DNA of 44,500 bases, taken from positions 1-44,500 of the forward strand of contig JAFZZK010000008.1 in assembly GCA_017615795.1 (NCBI GenBank). Reading direction: 5' to 3'. Shown piece after piece: positions 24,601-32,295 of the stretch. How positions within the stretch are numbered: position 1 is the first letter of the stretch; every line of letters starts with the position of its first letter. The position numbers were made by a program, and so were the translations under genes. The notes under the pieces were generated by a model, which worked only from the letters and a program-made list of their open reading frames with translations, was not told the DNA's origin and did no database searches. This stretch comes from Bacteroidales bacterium. GTDB lineage: Bacteria; Bacteroidota; Bacteroidia; Bacteroidales; WCHB1-69.

Positions 24601-26303
24601 CGACCTTGGCATTTCTCAGTGGCCAATACGTCTTGGATGCCAAGGAGTTCGAAGCCCAAGCCAAATTCGACACTTTGGAAGTCGGCTTCATATCCCCGTT
24701 CCTCTCTACTTTCAGCAACAAATTCAGCGGTACGGCGTCCGGACAACTCTCCTTCCATGCCAAGCCCAAAAGCACCTACTTGGAAGGTACTGTAAAGGCC
24801 ATTAATGTGCAGATGGGCATAGCCGCCTTAGGCACGGTATATGATGTCAAAAATCAGGATATCCGATTCAACAAAGAGGGCATCTTTTTCGACAACATGC
24901 GCATCACGGACAAAAAGGGCAATAAGGCTTACATGAATGGAAGTGTCAAACACCAGGCGTTTAAAAACATGCTGATTGACCTGGCCATTCATACCGACCG
25001 GATCATGGTACTTAACACGCCCAAGAACGTCAATTCGGTCTTTTATGGCGATGGTATTGTTTCCGGCGATGTAACCATAAAAGGCGACGGCAACCGCATT
25101 AAGTTCGTTGGGCCGGATCTCTATACTTTGGACGGTTCCCGCATCGTGCTGCAGATCACATCCGCCAACTCGACCTCGCAATCCAATGCCATCCATTTCA
25201 CGCCCAAGCCGACTGCCAATCTCGAAACTGCCGGGGTGTTCGACGAAAAAACTACAAAGTCGTCCACAGCCTTGGACTTTGACTTCACCTTCAATGTCAC
25301 CAACGATGCCGACGTGGTGCTGTATCTCGAGTCCATCGGAGGTACGATGAATGCACGCGCCGATGGCAAATTCCAGCTCACCTACAACGAAAATGACGGC
25401 ATCAACCTCTACGGCAATCTCGGCCTCCATTCCGGTGATTTCAGAATCGCCCTGTTCAATGTCGTCAATTCCCGTTTCACTCTGGTGCCTGGCGGAAGCA
25501 TCACCTTCGACGGCCCGTTGGAGAACATGACCACACACATCAGCGCCTACAAGACTTCCAAGACCTCCTTGTCGTCCCTCGCCGCTTCCGACTATTTCAA
25601 TGCCAGCACCAATGTCAATGCCTACATTCATCTCAACGGTCCCATCATGCAGCGCATTGAGCCCACATTCAGCTTTGAATTGCCCAATAGCAGCGCAGAA
25701 GTCAACAATGCATTTTTCAATGCCTTGGACACCAACAACAAGGAAAATGTCATGAAACAGTTCGCCTATTTCATGGTCACCAACAACTTCTTGCCAACAC
25801 AGTCTTTCACCTCAGAACGCAACATAAGTTCCTCCAGCCTGAATGTGTTCAGCAATATCGTCAACAATATGCTGGGCGACCTGTTTGCCAACCAAAAAGG
25901 ATCTTTCGGCATCACCTACAACCAGGCTACAGAGACCAGCGCCGCCGAATATGGCGTGACCGGCAGTGCCAACTTGCTCAAAGACCGCATGACCGTGGAA
26001 ACGAGCATCGGTTACTACGACGACAGGAACACCCAAGCCCAATACAACATGTATGGCGACCTTACGATAGGTTACGCCCTCAACAAATCAGGCACCTGGA
26101 AGGTCAAGGCTTATACGTATATCGGAGAACGCGACGAGAACTACGATTACCAGAACAACCAAATCAACTACACGGCTGGAGCGGCATTGGTCTATAAACA
26201 AGAATTCGACTCCATCCGACGCAAAGGAAAAACGTCGAAAGCAAAGCTCCCCAAGAGACAAAAAGCGGTCCGTAAAGTTAGTCAGGGAAAAAAACAGGAC
26301 TAA
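21657..26303 (+). CDS. tamB: Translocation/assembly module TamB-like protein (DUF490)
   Basis: A 1548-residue protein with an N-terminal membrane anchor (about 9-32), a long AsmA/TamB-like beta-rich body, and a C-terminal DUF490 region (about 1050-1500), with segments such as GSITFDGPLENM, GVTGSANLLKDR and TVETSIGYYDDR. It ends in a basic tail. TamB-type proteins bridge inner and outer membranes and are linked to outer-membrane protein assembly and lipid transport. The start is TTG at 21657: no ATG or GTG is available before the membrane helix, and an in-frame TAA lies at 21627. A TATCTTTG at 21441-21448 inside tsaD might be its promoter. The stop overlaps the convergent xre gene by four bases. 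Confidence 0.9.
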   Translation: MSGKIRKKFWKAILWIFLGFLILDLAVVGLLFVPSVQTFVVGKVTDKLTEQWGTEISIKDIHITPTLKLVAHDFRICDHHHNDMIYVGTVKGRLQYFSLKPLKLVFQEIDLDKANVVVRKYSGEKSVNFSVWAKVFPHKKEPGTFLLTSKKLTLSNSRVAVVMDDSRKVFEVKDKPDIDYAFYEIKDLNWKSEEFKVHHEGVTTVATKFKHLAYNQYNGFSLTDGKGDFSISDTALIFDNLKFVTPNSRLDMDFAFYYPKWHGLGEFLDSVYFKTTIRPSQLGMQDVVAHVPSLKGMDETVMIEADRFEGPLRDFRLIGLHAGWGMGTRLNGDLAITDITNFKHARITANIDSSQVNVPALANFTLPGGKKIPINKTIAKLGNTGLKCFFSGTPSVFDATVDAQTALGNLYANLGTFVDDGKYLFEGSVSSPNLNLAKLTNTPKVLGTTGAYVSFDGEMDSPTLSAENFKTMQAHLTGDIDHLSLLGYNLHNTKVEADYKNKFYNGSIVANDPNFKGDILAQLDLTEKIPFLQGSISLDNFDAGAIAKRMPAVDSASATGLNKVVYALQKNPKLRIGFDNFAIALHGSNIENVNGYAACDNIRIYTGEDSLLHDRIRLTALNNNNTHKYILASGIANATLETNYHINSIKDTLQNLAHAFFPTLISAKSTISPAPVADSEEMGFLNISVTTYRTWNLLRIILPNVFLASNSTVDLALTSDHKSDRVQADIPFFGIRNKIAVHNLTMDGNSSDVKNLNVHLRSDSIVAIVGKNRLPLENINLLANAHNDSVYYNFEWQNDFNHRDNSTSRLSGNANLADVEDISFNLRNSVLYINDMPWKFNNDNGIRLQEGSIAVHDLVISNGNSNITVDGRYAKGTRERMNLQVEKFDMNILNPIIGNLGLGGTISADANLIQPKDRVIIFGKMLADEFQFQNTSIGDVFVVAGLDTAGNVGFSGGVFRDTANSHISLQNYTFRNFQKEPATLAFLSGQYVLDAKEFEAQAKFDTLEVGFISPFLSTFSNKFSGTASGQLSFHAKPKSTYLEGTVKAINVQMGIAALGTVYDVKNQDIRFNKEGIFFDNMRITDKKGNKAYMNGSVKHQAFKNMLIDLAIHTDRIMVLNTPKNVNSVFYGDGIVSGDVTIKGDGNRIKFVGPDLYTLDGSRIVLQITSANSTSQSNAIHFTPKPTANLETAGVFDEKTTKSSTALDFDFTFNVTNDADVVLYLESIGGTMNARADGKFQLTYNENDGINLYGNLGLHSGDFRIALFNVVNSRFTLVPGGSITFDGPLENMTTHISAYKTSKTSLSSLAASDYFNASTNVNAYIHLNGPIMQRIEPTFSFELPNSSAEVNNAFFNALDTNNKENVMKQFAYFMVTNNFLPTQSFTSERNISSSSLNVFSNIVNNMLGDLFANQKGSFGITYNQATETSAAEYGVTGSANLLKDRMTVETSIGYYDDRNTQAQYNMYGDLTIGYALNKSGTWKVKAYTYIGERDENYDYQNNQINYTAGAALVYKQEFDSIRRKGKTSKAKLPKRQKAVRKVSQGKKQD
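21665..21672 (-). promoter_or_regulatory. -7 box TAATTTTG for tsaD, inside the tamB 5' end
   Basis: TAnnTTTG on the minus strand, 20 bases before the tsaD start. It overlaps the first codons of tamB. Confidence 0.7.
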
Positions 26304-26929
26304 GCATTCGGAGTGTAGATGTCAAAACTTTTATCCTCGTAGAAGAAGATTATTTGTACAATTTTTTTATCGCCCTGAGAATTGGATATTCGATCACGAT
26401 TCGATTCTCGGGTTGAAATATTTGATTCAGTCTTTCGACCACGCGAACGGGGCGCGCTGACCACCGCAGAAGGTGTTACAGGTTCTATTTGTGGCGTTGC
26501 AACCACGCCCGAAGGCGTTTCTGCAGTCGGTGCAACCTCAACTTCCTTTGGCTGGGTGACGACAACAGGCTTGTTTTCAGGCTCTACAACCAAGGGCTGG
26601 GGCGCGCCTTGGGGCACAACCGTGCCATTTGATTCGTTCTCCTCTGAAAAAAGTTCTATCTGAGCCGCGGCAAGCGTGTCCTTTGCAGACTCGTTCCCAG
26701 GTGTGACCGGTTGTTTCACCTCTTGAAACATGTTGCCAACTCCCATAATCAACCATTCCGTGGAGATTTCAGGGAAGGCCACCAAAATCTTCTTGGCCAC
26801 ATCCAGACTGGGTTGGTTCCGTCCTGTAAAGATGTGCGTCAGACTCGATCTTCCGATGTCAATTTTATCAGCAAATGCCGAAGTTGACATTTGTGCATAA
26901 TCCATTACTCTTTTAATTCTGTCAACCAT
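26300..26929 (-). CDS. XRE-type helix-turn-helix protein
   Basis: A 209-residue protein with an N-terminal XRE/Cro-like HTH (about 1-65: AFADKIDIGRSSLTHIFTGRNQPSL, shown here as its HTH core from AFADKIDIG to FTGRNQPSL). A long Pro/Val/Thr/Glu-rich linker (about 70-165), a basic patch and a short conserved-looking C-terminus (IVQIIFFYEDKSFDIY) follow. Probably a DNA-binding regulator; the C-terminal segment may be an interaction motif. Its promoter is wrapped in a perfect palindrome, suggesting autoregulation. Its 3' end overlaps the tamB stop tail to tail. Confidence 0.8.
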   Translation of the reverse strand: MVDRIKRVMDYAQMSTSAFADKIDIGRSSLTHIFTGRNQPSLDVAKKILVAFPEISTEWLIMGVGNMFQEVKQPVTPGNESAKDTLAAAQIELFSEENESNGTVVPQGAPQPLVVEPENKPVVVTQPKEVEVAPTAETPSGVVATPQIEPVTPSAVVSAPRSRGRKTESNISTRESNRDRISNSQGDKKIVQIIFFYEDKSFDIYTPNA

Positions 26930-26948
26930 GTCTAGTTTAAATAAAATA

Positions 26949-26962
26949 TTTACAAAAGTAAA
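26949..26962 (-). promoter_or_regulatory. xre promoter -7 box inside a perfect palindrome (candidate operator)
   Basis: The minus-strand -7 box TACTTTTG (26953-26960) sits within TTTACAAAAGTAAA, whose arms TTTAC and GTAAA are perfectly complementary. The element is about 20 bases before the xre start. The same 14-mer occurs at 27392-27405 on the other strand. Confidence 0.65.
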
Positions 26963-27681
26963 CGACCATGTATTTAATACGATGTTACAAAACTAAATCA
27001 TAAATACGAACATACTTTGGTAAAGTTACAAATGAAACGTAAAAAAACATATTTTTCAAAAATGTTGATAACATTCAATATCTTTACTTTAGATTATAAA
27101 TATAACTACTTGTATATATGCATATAATAGTATTCTATTTTAATATTTCAGATATTGTTGGTAAAGTGTGACACTATTCTTAAATACTACTTTATATATG
27201 TGGCATAATATATTTAGTAATCAGTATTTTATATTTATTAATTATTTGAATTAAATGGAAGGTGGACATTTATCCTAATTTTCCCTTGCATAATGATGAA
27301 TGTACATGTATCCGACCTTTTTGTAACACCCTAATACCCGCGTATTGTTACATTTGTAATTATTATGTATTCCTGTTTTTACTGGTGTTGTTTTACTTTT
27401 GTAAAATACCATATGGTTTGTTTACATCTGTATTGTATTGCGGGATTTCCCCATTCTTCCTTTTCTGTTTTTATTTTTGATGACACAAGGATGTGGCTCA
27501 GCCACACTTGCTATTCTATGTTTTCCCTTGATACAAAACAGAACTGACGATTTGACTGTATTTTGAAAATTCAAAAATTCGATGTAGGATATAACCGTTG
27601 TCCGAAAATCACATTCTCGACGCGATATTGAAATTCAGGCAAAAGAGGATGAATGGGGGCGTTCGTCATGTGATATTTTTA
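26963..27681. other. AT-rich intergenic region without a convincing gene
   Basis: This stretch is far poorer in G and C than its neighbours. Short open frames (for example 27262-27480 and 27413-27547) have no recognisable domain and unusual composition. It contains the palindrome 27391-27406, a related imperfect palindrome ACTTTGGTAAAGT (27014-27026), and several TTACAAA or TTGTAACA words. It could be a regulatory or silenced region, or transferred DNA. Confidence 0.6.
27391..27406. promoter_or_regulatory. Second copy of the xre-type palindrome, with a plus-strand -7 box
   Basis: TTTTAC-TTTT-GTAAAA, 16 bases, perfect arms. The plus strand carries TACTTTTG at 27394-27401, so this too wraps a possible -7 box. 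An ATG at 27413 opens a 44-codon frame of unknown value. Confidence 0.5.
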
Positions 27682-27689
27682 TATTTTTG
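27682..27689 (+). promoter_or_regulatory. -7 box TATTTTTG for the DUF486 gene
   Basis: Consensus -7 element followed by CCGCCG, 34 bases before the ATG at 27724. Confidence 0.75.
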
Positions 27690-27723
27690 CCGCCGCTTTT
27701 ACCCTACCCTAATTCATATTGAA

Positions 27724-28092
27724 ATGAGAGGATTATACTGTATTCTATTGTTATTATGCTCAAATGTGTTCATGACGGTCGCTTGGTATGGAAACCTCAA
27801 GTTGCAGCAATACCCCTGGTTTTCCAAGTTGTCGCTGCCGTTGATCATCCTGCTGAGTTGGTTGTTGGCCGGCATCGAGTACTGCTTCATGATACCCGCC
27901 AACCGGATTGGCTTCGTCGATAACGGCGGGCCGTTTGACCTTTGGCAACTCAAAGTCATCCAGGAGGCTATCTCCTTGACCGTGTTCACCATCTTCACGC
28001 TGTTGCTGTTCAAGACGGAACCGATGCGCATCAACCATTTGATCGGATTCATCTTCCTGTTGCTGGCCGTCTACTTTTTATTCAAGAAATAG
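27724..28092 (+). CDS. DMT-superfamily-like membrane protein, DUF486 family
   Basis: A 122-residue protein with four predicted membrane helices, typical of DUF486. Recognisable family segments are MTVAWYGNLK, EYCFMIPANRIG, GGPFDLWQLKVIQEAISL and LLAVYFLFKK. Members resemble small multidrug-resistance-type transporters, but substrates are unknown. The start at 27724 follows the promoter; the upstream extension of the frame (from 27598) precedes it and is not coding. Confidence 0.85.
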   Translation: MRGLYCILLLLCSNVFMTVAWYGNLKLQQYPWFSKLSLPLIILLSWLLAGIEYCFMIPANRIGFVDNGGPFDLWQLKVIQEAISLTVFTIFTLLLFKTEPMRINHLIGFIFLLLAVYFLFKK

Positions 28093-28168
28093 CCAAGCAA
28101 AGTGACTGCTGGGCAGTCGTGGCAACATGCTGTTTGTCAGGCGAATGTTTTTTTCCCCGAACTCAAGG

Positions 28169-28419
28169 GACCGTGTTTGAAAAAAAAATTGCTTGGGGGT
28201 ATAATAATTGTTGGGGTGGCGACGTTATGTTGGAGTATTTACGAAAGTATTCACCAACACCTATTGCCCATGGAGATTACCTCTACCTCTTTAAAATGCA
28301 AAACCGTCAAAAGAGAGAAGCCGTCAAGGCAGATTATTGATAACATCCTGCGGTATTCTCGCACATTGGTCACCATGCCCTGTTCCTGTGGGGCGACATT
28401 GACGATCATCAACAATTAA
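28169..28419 (+). CDS. Possible small peptide gene, uncertain
   Basis: Within the 379-base gap 28093-28471 an open frame gives KKKLLGGIIIVGVATLCW, a lysine-start hydrophobic leader like those of small exported Bacteroidota peptides (NVEALA-type leaders), then about 60 residues with no known motif. It would need a TTG start at 28169, or a GTG at 28102 further up, and no -7 box is evident. A terminator follows at 28432. It could equally be non-coding or a decayed gene. Confidence 0.25.
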
Positions 28420-28431
28420 CCTTTGAGAATT

Positions 28432-28456
28432 TGCCTGCTTTGCGGGCATTTTTTTT
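28432..28456 (+). terminator. Rho-independent terminator before folK
   Basis: TGCCTGC (28432-28438) pairs with GCGGGCA (28442-28448), followed by eight T. The last T is also the first base of the folK -7 box. Confidence 0.8.
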
Positions 28457-28463
28457 ATCTTTG
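28456..28463 (+). promoter_or_regulatory. -7 box TATCTTTG for folK
   Basis: Consensus element followed by GCAGCC, only 8 bases before the start at 28472 (or 11 before the second ATG at 28475), giving a very short leader. Confidence 0.75.
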
Positions 28464-28471
28464 CAGCCGTT

Positions 28472-28945
28472 ATGATGAGACGTACAGTTATCGGCATGGG
28501 CAGCAATGTAGGCGACCGCGCAGGTTATCTCGCGCAGGCCATCATGCTCATGGCGGAGCGCGTGGGGCGCGTCGTGCAGTGTACGCCCGTGACTGAAACT
28601 CCCGCGTGGGGGTTCGAGGCGCCCCCCTTCCTGAACCAATCCGTGCTCATGCATACCTGGCTGACACCCATTGAGTTGCTGGATGAACTCCAGGCCATCG
28701 AACGCGAACTTGGTCGTTCCGTGAAGACCCGTTACGAAGAGGGCCACGCCGTCTATAGCGACCGCACCATCGACTTGGACATCCTCGACTACGACGGGAT
28801 TGCCTATCACGACGAGCGACTCACCCTCCCCCACCCGCAAATCCCACACCGCGACTTCGTGCGCCACGAGCTTTCAGAACTCGGCATCCGCATCGTGGAA
28901 GAGCTGCCCCCGGGCACCTTCCGTCTCGAATACAATGACCAATGA
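28472..28945 (+). CDS. folK: 2-amino-4-hydroxy-6-hydroxymethyldihydropteridine pyrophosphokinase FolK
   Basis: A 157-residue enzyme that transfers pyrophosphate from ATP to 6-hydroxymethyl-7,8-dihydropterin in folate synthesis. Signatures: GMGSNVGDRAGYL at the start, PAWGFEAPPFLNQ, and the diagnostic DRTIDLDIL. Length matches the family. ATG at 28475 is an equally possible start. It is followed after 33 bases by a deoxynucleoside kinase, a common arrangement in the phylum. Confidence 0.95.
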   Translation: MMRRTVIGMGSNVGDRAGYLAQAIMLMAERVGRVVQCTPVTETPAWGFEAPPFLNQSVLMHTWLTPIELLDELQAIERELGRSVKTRYEEGHAVYSDRTIDLDILDYDGIAYHDERLTLPHPQIPHRDFVRHELSELGIRIVEELPPGTFRLEYNDQ

Positions 28946-28978
28946 CTTTTCCAAACCATACCATACCCAACTTGAAAC

Positions 28979-29614
28979 ATGATACCATATAATTACATAG
29001 TCGTCGAAGGCTGCATCGGGGCCGGCAAGACCACGCTCTCCAAGATGCTGGCAGAGGATTTCAATGCCGAGCTTGTCTTGGAACGCTTCGCCGACAACCC
29101 TTTCCTGCCCAAGTTCTACAAGGATCCCGTACACTACGCCTTCCCTGTCGAGATGACCTTCCTCATGGACCGATATCAGCAGCTCAAGAACCTGCTCTCT
29201 GCCCGCGACCTCTTCACCGAGGCCGTGATTGGCGACTATTTCATCGACAAGTGCATCATTTTCTCAAAAAACAACCTTCTCCCCGACGAATACAACCTTT
29301 ACAAGAACGTCTTCGACACCATATCTTCCTTCCTGCCCAAGCCCGACATGATTCTCTATCTCTACAACGACACGCAGCAGCTACTCCAAAACATTGCCCG
29401 GCGAGGCCGCGAATACGAGAAGGACATCACGGCGGAATACCTGCAGGACATCCAAGAGAGCTACCTCACCTATTTCCGGCAGCATGCCAACATGCCCATC
29501 CTGCTGGTGGAAACCGCCCAAATGGACTTCGTCGCGAACCCCGCGGACTACCAGCGCATCCGCCAGTTGACAGAACAAACCTACCCCGTCGGGATCCATC
29601 GCATCACTTTCTGA
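28979..29614 (+). CDS. Deoxynucleoside kinase (second paralogue)
   Basis: A 211-residue dNK-family protein with P-loop GCIGAGKTT (about 11-19), LERFADNPFLPKFY, the FTEAVIGDYFIDK segment and the RRGREYEKDI arginine region. It shares its layout with the kinase at 10321, but the two are clearly diverged, so they may serve different nucleosides (heterodimeric dAK/dGK and dCK/dGK pairs are known in some bacteria). Probably co-transcribed with folK. Confidence 0.9.
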   Translation: MIPYNYIVVEGCIGAGKTTLSKMLAEDFNAELVLERFADNPFLPKFYKDPVHYAFPVEMTFLMDRYQQLKNLLSARDLFTEAVIGDYFIDKCIIFSKNNLLPDEYNLYKNVFDTISSFLPKPDMILYLYNDTQQLLQNIARRGREYEKDITAEYLQDIQESYLTYFRQHANMPILLVETAQMDFVANPADYQRIRQLTEQTYPVGIHRITF

Positions 29615-29678
29615 TTTGTTGAACAAACCTTGTTAAAAATATTTTTCACAAGCAGTGGAAACATAGAGGATTTTTTAC

Positions 29679-29686
29679 TACTTTTG
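29679..29686 (+). promoter_or_regulatory. -7 box TACTTTTG for the 29728 operon
   Basis: Consensus element followed by CCCGCA, 41 bases before the ATG at 29728. Confidence 0.75.
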
Positions 29687-29727
29687 CCCGCACAATTTAC
29701 GATAGTAATATAATCTAATAATAAGTT

Positions 29728-30405
29728 ATGAAGACTAGAAAAGTTTTTACCGCATTATTAATCATCGCCGCCGTGGTTCTGGCTATTTTCGCTGCCCGGA
29801 GCATCATGCGCCCCGAGAAGTTCAGACAAGTCTACGAACTGCGCAAATCCGCAAATGTCACCAACCTAACCACCATCCGAAGCGCTCAGACTGTCTACAA
29901 GACCGTTTACAAGCACTATGCTTCCACCATGGACAGCCTTGTCGATTTCGTCAACAACGGCAAAGTGCAGATTGAGAAAAATGTCGGTAACTTCCCCGAC
30001 ACCATGAGCGAGGCCCAGGCTTTCAAGTTGGGTCTCATCCACAAAGAAGTCGTCGAAGTGCCCGCTTTGGAAAAGATGCTCGAACTCGACAACAAGCTCA
30101 CCGCCGATAATTTCAAGAACTTCCAGTATATCCCCTTCAGCGACAAGAAACAATATGAGATACAGACGGGTTCCATCGCCTCCAAAACATACGAAATCCC
30201 TGTCTATCGCATCGATGTCCCCTTGGACGATATCCTTGTCAATATGGACCGCAGCATCAACCCTGAAGGTGCCGGCGTCTTGAGCAGACTCTGGAACAAG
30301 ATTTTCTACAACAAACTTTCCGAAGAAAAACAATATAAAGAACAATATGCCGACATGTATATGGGGTCCCTCACCGAAGCCAGCAATGCCGGCAGTTGGG
30401 AATAG
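29728..30405 (+). CDS. Membrane-anchored protein of unknown function
   Basis: A 225-residue protein with one N-terminal membrane helix (about 7-25) and a soluble, probably periplasmic remainder. Segments such as NLTTIRSAQTVYKTVYKHYA and a charged helix (ALEKMLELDNKLTADNF) suggest a helical start of the outer domain, followed by beta-like stretches. I do not recognise the family. It heads a run with DUF3822, rsmD, pth and a beta-barrel gene; the next start is six bases after its stop. Confidence 0.75.
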   Translation: MKTRKVFTALLIIAAVVLAIFAARSIMRPEKFRQVYELRKSANVTNLTTIRSAQTVYKTVYKHYASTMDSLVDFVNNGKVQIEKNVGNFPDTMSEAQAFKLGLIHKEVVEVPALEKMLELDNKLTADNFKNFQYIPFSDKKQYEIQTGSIASKTYEIPVYRIDVPLDDILVNMDRSINPEGAGVLSRLWNKIFYNKLSEEKQYKEQYADMYMGSLTEASNAGSWE

Positions 30406-30411
30406 ACTGTC

Positions 30412-31098
30412 ATGAATCCTATATTAAACAACTATTATAAGAAATCCATCCGCCTCATGCCGGATGGATTTTCGCTATATGACCAAGCGGACGACGGGAC
30501 CTTCCGACAGGCCTCCTACCCCGCGACCGAAAACGCCCTGATCACACTCAAGGCTCCCGAATTCTTCCAACTCGACGCCAACCAGGCGCAAGTCATCGAC
30601 ATTGTGGTCGCCACGCGTCCGCCGCTGCTCGTCCCCGATGTCATCTTCGACGAGAACAAAGTGCTCGACTATCTGCGCATGCAGTTCGACATCTCCCAAA
30701 TCGGGAAACACTTCTGCGACAAACTGGGTTTCTACCGTTCGCTCTATTTCCTGGAGCAGAACGACTATTCCTCCATCGGCGAACTGCCGTGCACCCCGAT
30801 TTATCGCAGCGAGGCCTCCCTGCTTTACCAGTTTCTGGTGGAGCAAGAGCCCTCCAATGCCGTCCTGCTGTCCGTCAACGACACCTTCGCGGACATCCTT
30901 GCCGTGCAGGGCAAGAACCCCCTGCTCGTCAACCGCACCACCCATGTCGAGAACGTGGACCTGCTCTACTACACCCTCAACAGCGTACAGCAGCTGGGGT
31001 TGACAGACCCCACGCTTTTCGTGCATTATTTCAACAAGCCCAACAAGAAGTTGAACGACTTGCTGTCAAAATACGTAGAAAAAATCATCCTGCTATAA
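30412..31098 (+). CDS. DUF3822 family protein
   Basis: A 228-residue soluble protein. Its position just before rsmD and its segments KSIRLMPDGFSLYD and VVATRPPLLVPD fit DUF3822, a Bacteroidota family whose fold is thought to be ASKHA-like (actin/hexokinase). Biochemical function is unknown. Its TAA shares one base with the rsmD ATG (TAATG at 31096-31100), so the pair is coupled. Confidence 0.75.
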   Translation: MNPILNNYYKKSIRLMPDGFSLYDQADDGTFRQASYPATENALITLKAPEFFQLDANQAQVIDIVVATRPPLLVPDVIFDENKVLDYLRMQFDISQIGKHFCDKLGFYRSLYFLEQNDYSSIGELPCTPIYRSEASLLYQFLVEQEPSNAVLLSVNDTFADILAVQGKNPLLVNRTTHVENVDLLYYTLNSVQQLGLTDPTLFVHYFNKPNKKLNDLLSKYVEKIILL

Positions 31099-31682
31099 TG
31101 AGAATCATCAGCGGCAAGAACAGAGGCAGGCATATCGTGGCCCCCGACAACCTGCCCGTGCGTCCCACCACGGACCTGGGCAAGGAGAGTTTGTTCAACA
31201 TCCTGAACAACTACTTCTATTTCGACCGTGTGCGCGTGCTCGACCTGTTCGCCGGCACAGGCAACATCACCTACGAGTTCGCGTCCAGAGGGGCGCAGTC
31301 CGTCATCGCGGTGGACATCGAGCCGAAATGCACCCGCTTCATCCAACGCACGTTAGAGCAACTAAACTACCATAACGCCGCCGTTATCCGTCAGGATGCA
31401 TTCGCCTACACAGAGCGTTGCATCCAGAAATTTGACATTATCTTTGCCGACCCGCCCTACCAGTTGGAAGACATTGACAAAATTATCGACAATGTATTCA
31501 ACAGAGGACTGCTCAACCCTGACGGCTGGCTCATCATGGAGCATTCCAAGGAACACGATTTCTCTTCGCACCCCCAGTTTTTCCAGCATCGCATTTATGG
31601 AAAACTCAATTTCACCTTCTTCGTGAACATGTCCGAAGAGGACGATACCGAAAACAACGAAACAGACGACAATGAACGATAA
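31098..31682 (+). CDS. rsmD: 16S rRNA (guanine(966)-N(2))-methyltransferase RsmD
   Basis: A 194-residue SAM-dependent methyltransferase acting on the small ribosomal subunit. Signatures: MRIISGKNRGRHI at the start, RPTTDLGKESLFNIL, the SAM site VLDLFAGTGNITYE and the catalytic FADPPYQL. It ends in an acidic tail (EEDDTENNETDDNE). The ATG at 31098 is chosen over a longer frame that begins inside DUF3822. Its end overlaps pth by 11 bases. Confidence 0.93.
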   Translation: MRIISGKNRGRHIVAPDNLPVRPTTDLGKESLFNILNNYFYFDRVRVLDLFAGTGNITYEFASRGAQSVIAVDIEPKCTRFIQRTLEQLNYHNAAVIRQDAFAYTERCIQKFDIIFADPPYQLEDIDKIIDNVFNRGLLNPDGWLIMEHSKEHDFSSHPQFFQHRIYGKLNFTFFVNMSEEDDTENNETDDNER

Positions 31683-32295
31683 AAAATACCTTATTGTGGG
31701 GCTGGGCAATGCTGAGCAGCAATATGCCGGCACCCGTCACAATTATGGCTTTGAAGTGGTGAATGCCGTTGCCACGGAACTGAAAGCGACGTTTTCCGTG
31801 GACCGGCTTGCCTATGTGGCCCGCGCCACCTATAAAGGGCGCACGCTAATACTCGTCATGCCCACCACCTACATGAACCTCAGTGGCAAGGCAGTCAAGT
31901 ATTGGCTCAATGCCGAAGAGATCACCCCGGACCACTGCATGGTGATATGCGACGACCTCGACTTGCCCTTAGGCGGGCTTAAAATCAAACCCAAGGGCGG
32001 CGGCGGCTCCCACAACGGGCTCAACAACATCATCGAGCAGCTCGGCCATGCCAACTTCCCGCGGATGCGCTGCGGTATCGGCAAGGATTTTGCGCAAGGC
32101 TATCAGGTCGATTATGTCCTGGGGCGTTTTTCCAGCGAAGAGCTGAAACTCGTGGAGCCGTGCATCCAGCGCGCGGTGCAAGCGGTCAAGTCCTTTGCCA
32201 CCGCAGGTTTGGAGCGCACCATGAACCAGTTCAACACCACCGTGTCCGAGAGCCCGAACAATCCTCCCCAAAACAATTCAACCCCCGAAAAATGA
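31672..32295 (+). CDS. pth: Peptidyl-tRNA hydrolase
   Basis: A 207-residue enzyme that frees tRNA from peptidyl-tRNA dropped by ribosomes. Motifs: LIVGLGNAEQQYAGTRHNYGF with the catalytic His in TRHN, MPTTYMNLSGKAV, CDDLDLPLGGLKIKPKG and GSHNGLNNI. It ends with a short Asn/Pro-rich tail beyond the usual 190 residues. Overlaps rsmD at its start and the following beta-barrel gene at its stop (ATGA at 32292-32295). Confidence 0.96.
   Translation: MNDKKYLIVGLGNAEQQYAGTRHNYGFEVVNAVATELKATFSVDRLAYVARATYKGRTLILVMPTTYMNLSGKAVKYWLNAEEITPDHCMVICDDLDLPLGGLKIKPKGGGGSHNGLNNIIEQLGHANFPRMRCGIGKDFAQGYQVDYVLGRFSSEELKLVEPCIQRAVQAVKSFATAGLERTMNQFNTTVSESPNNPPQNNSTPEK

Noticed and set aside
27262-27547. Small hydrophobic or Cys-rich frames in the AT-rich region
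   Set aside because: Composition follows the AT-rich DNA, no recognisable family and weak starts; only noted as possible peptides in the palindrome and island findings.
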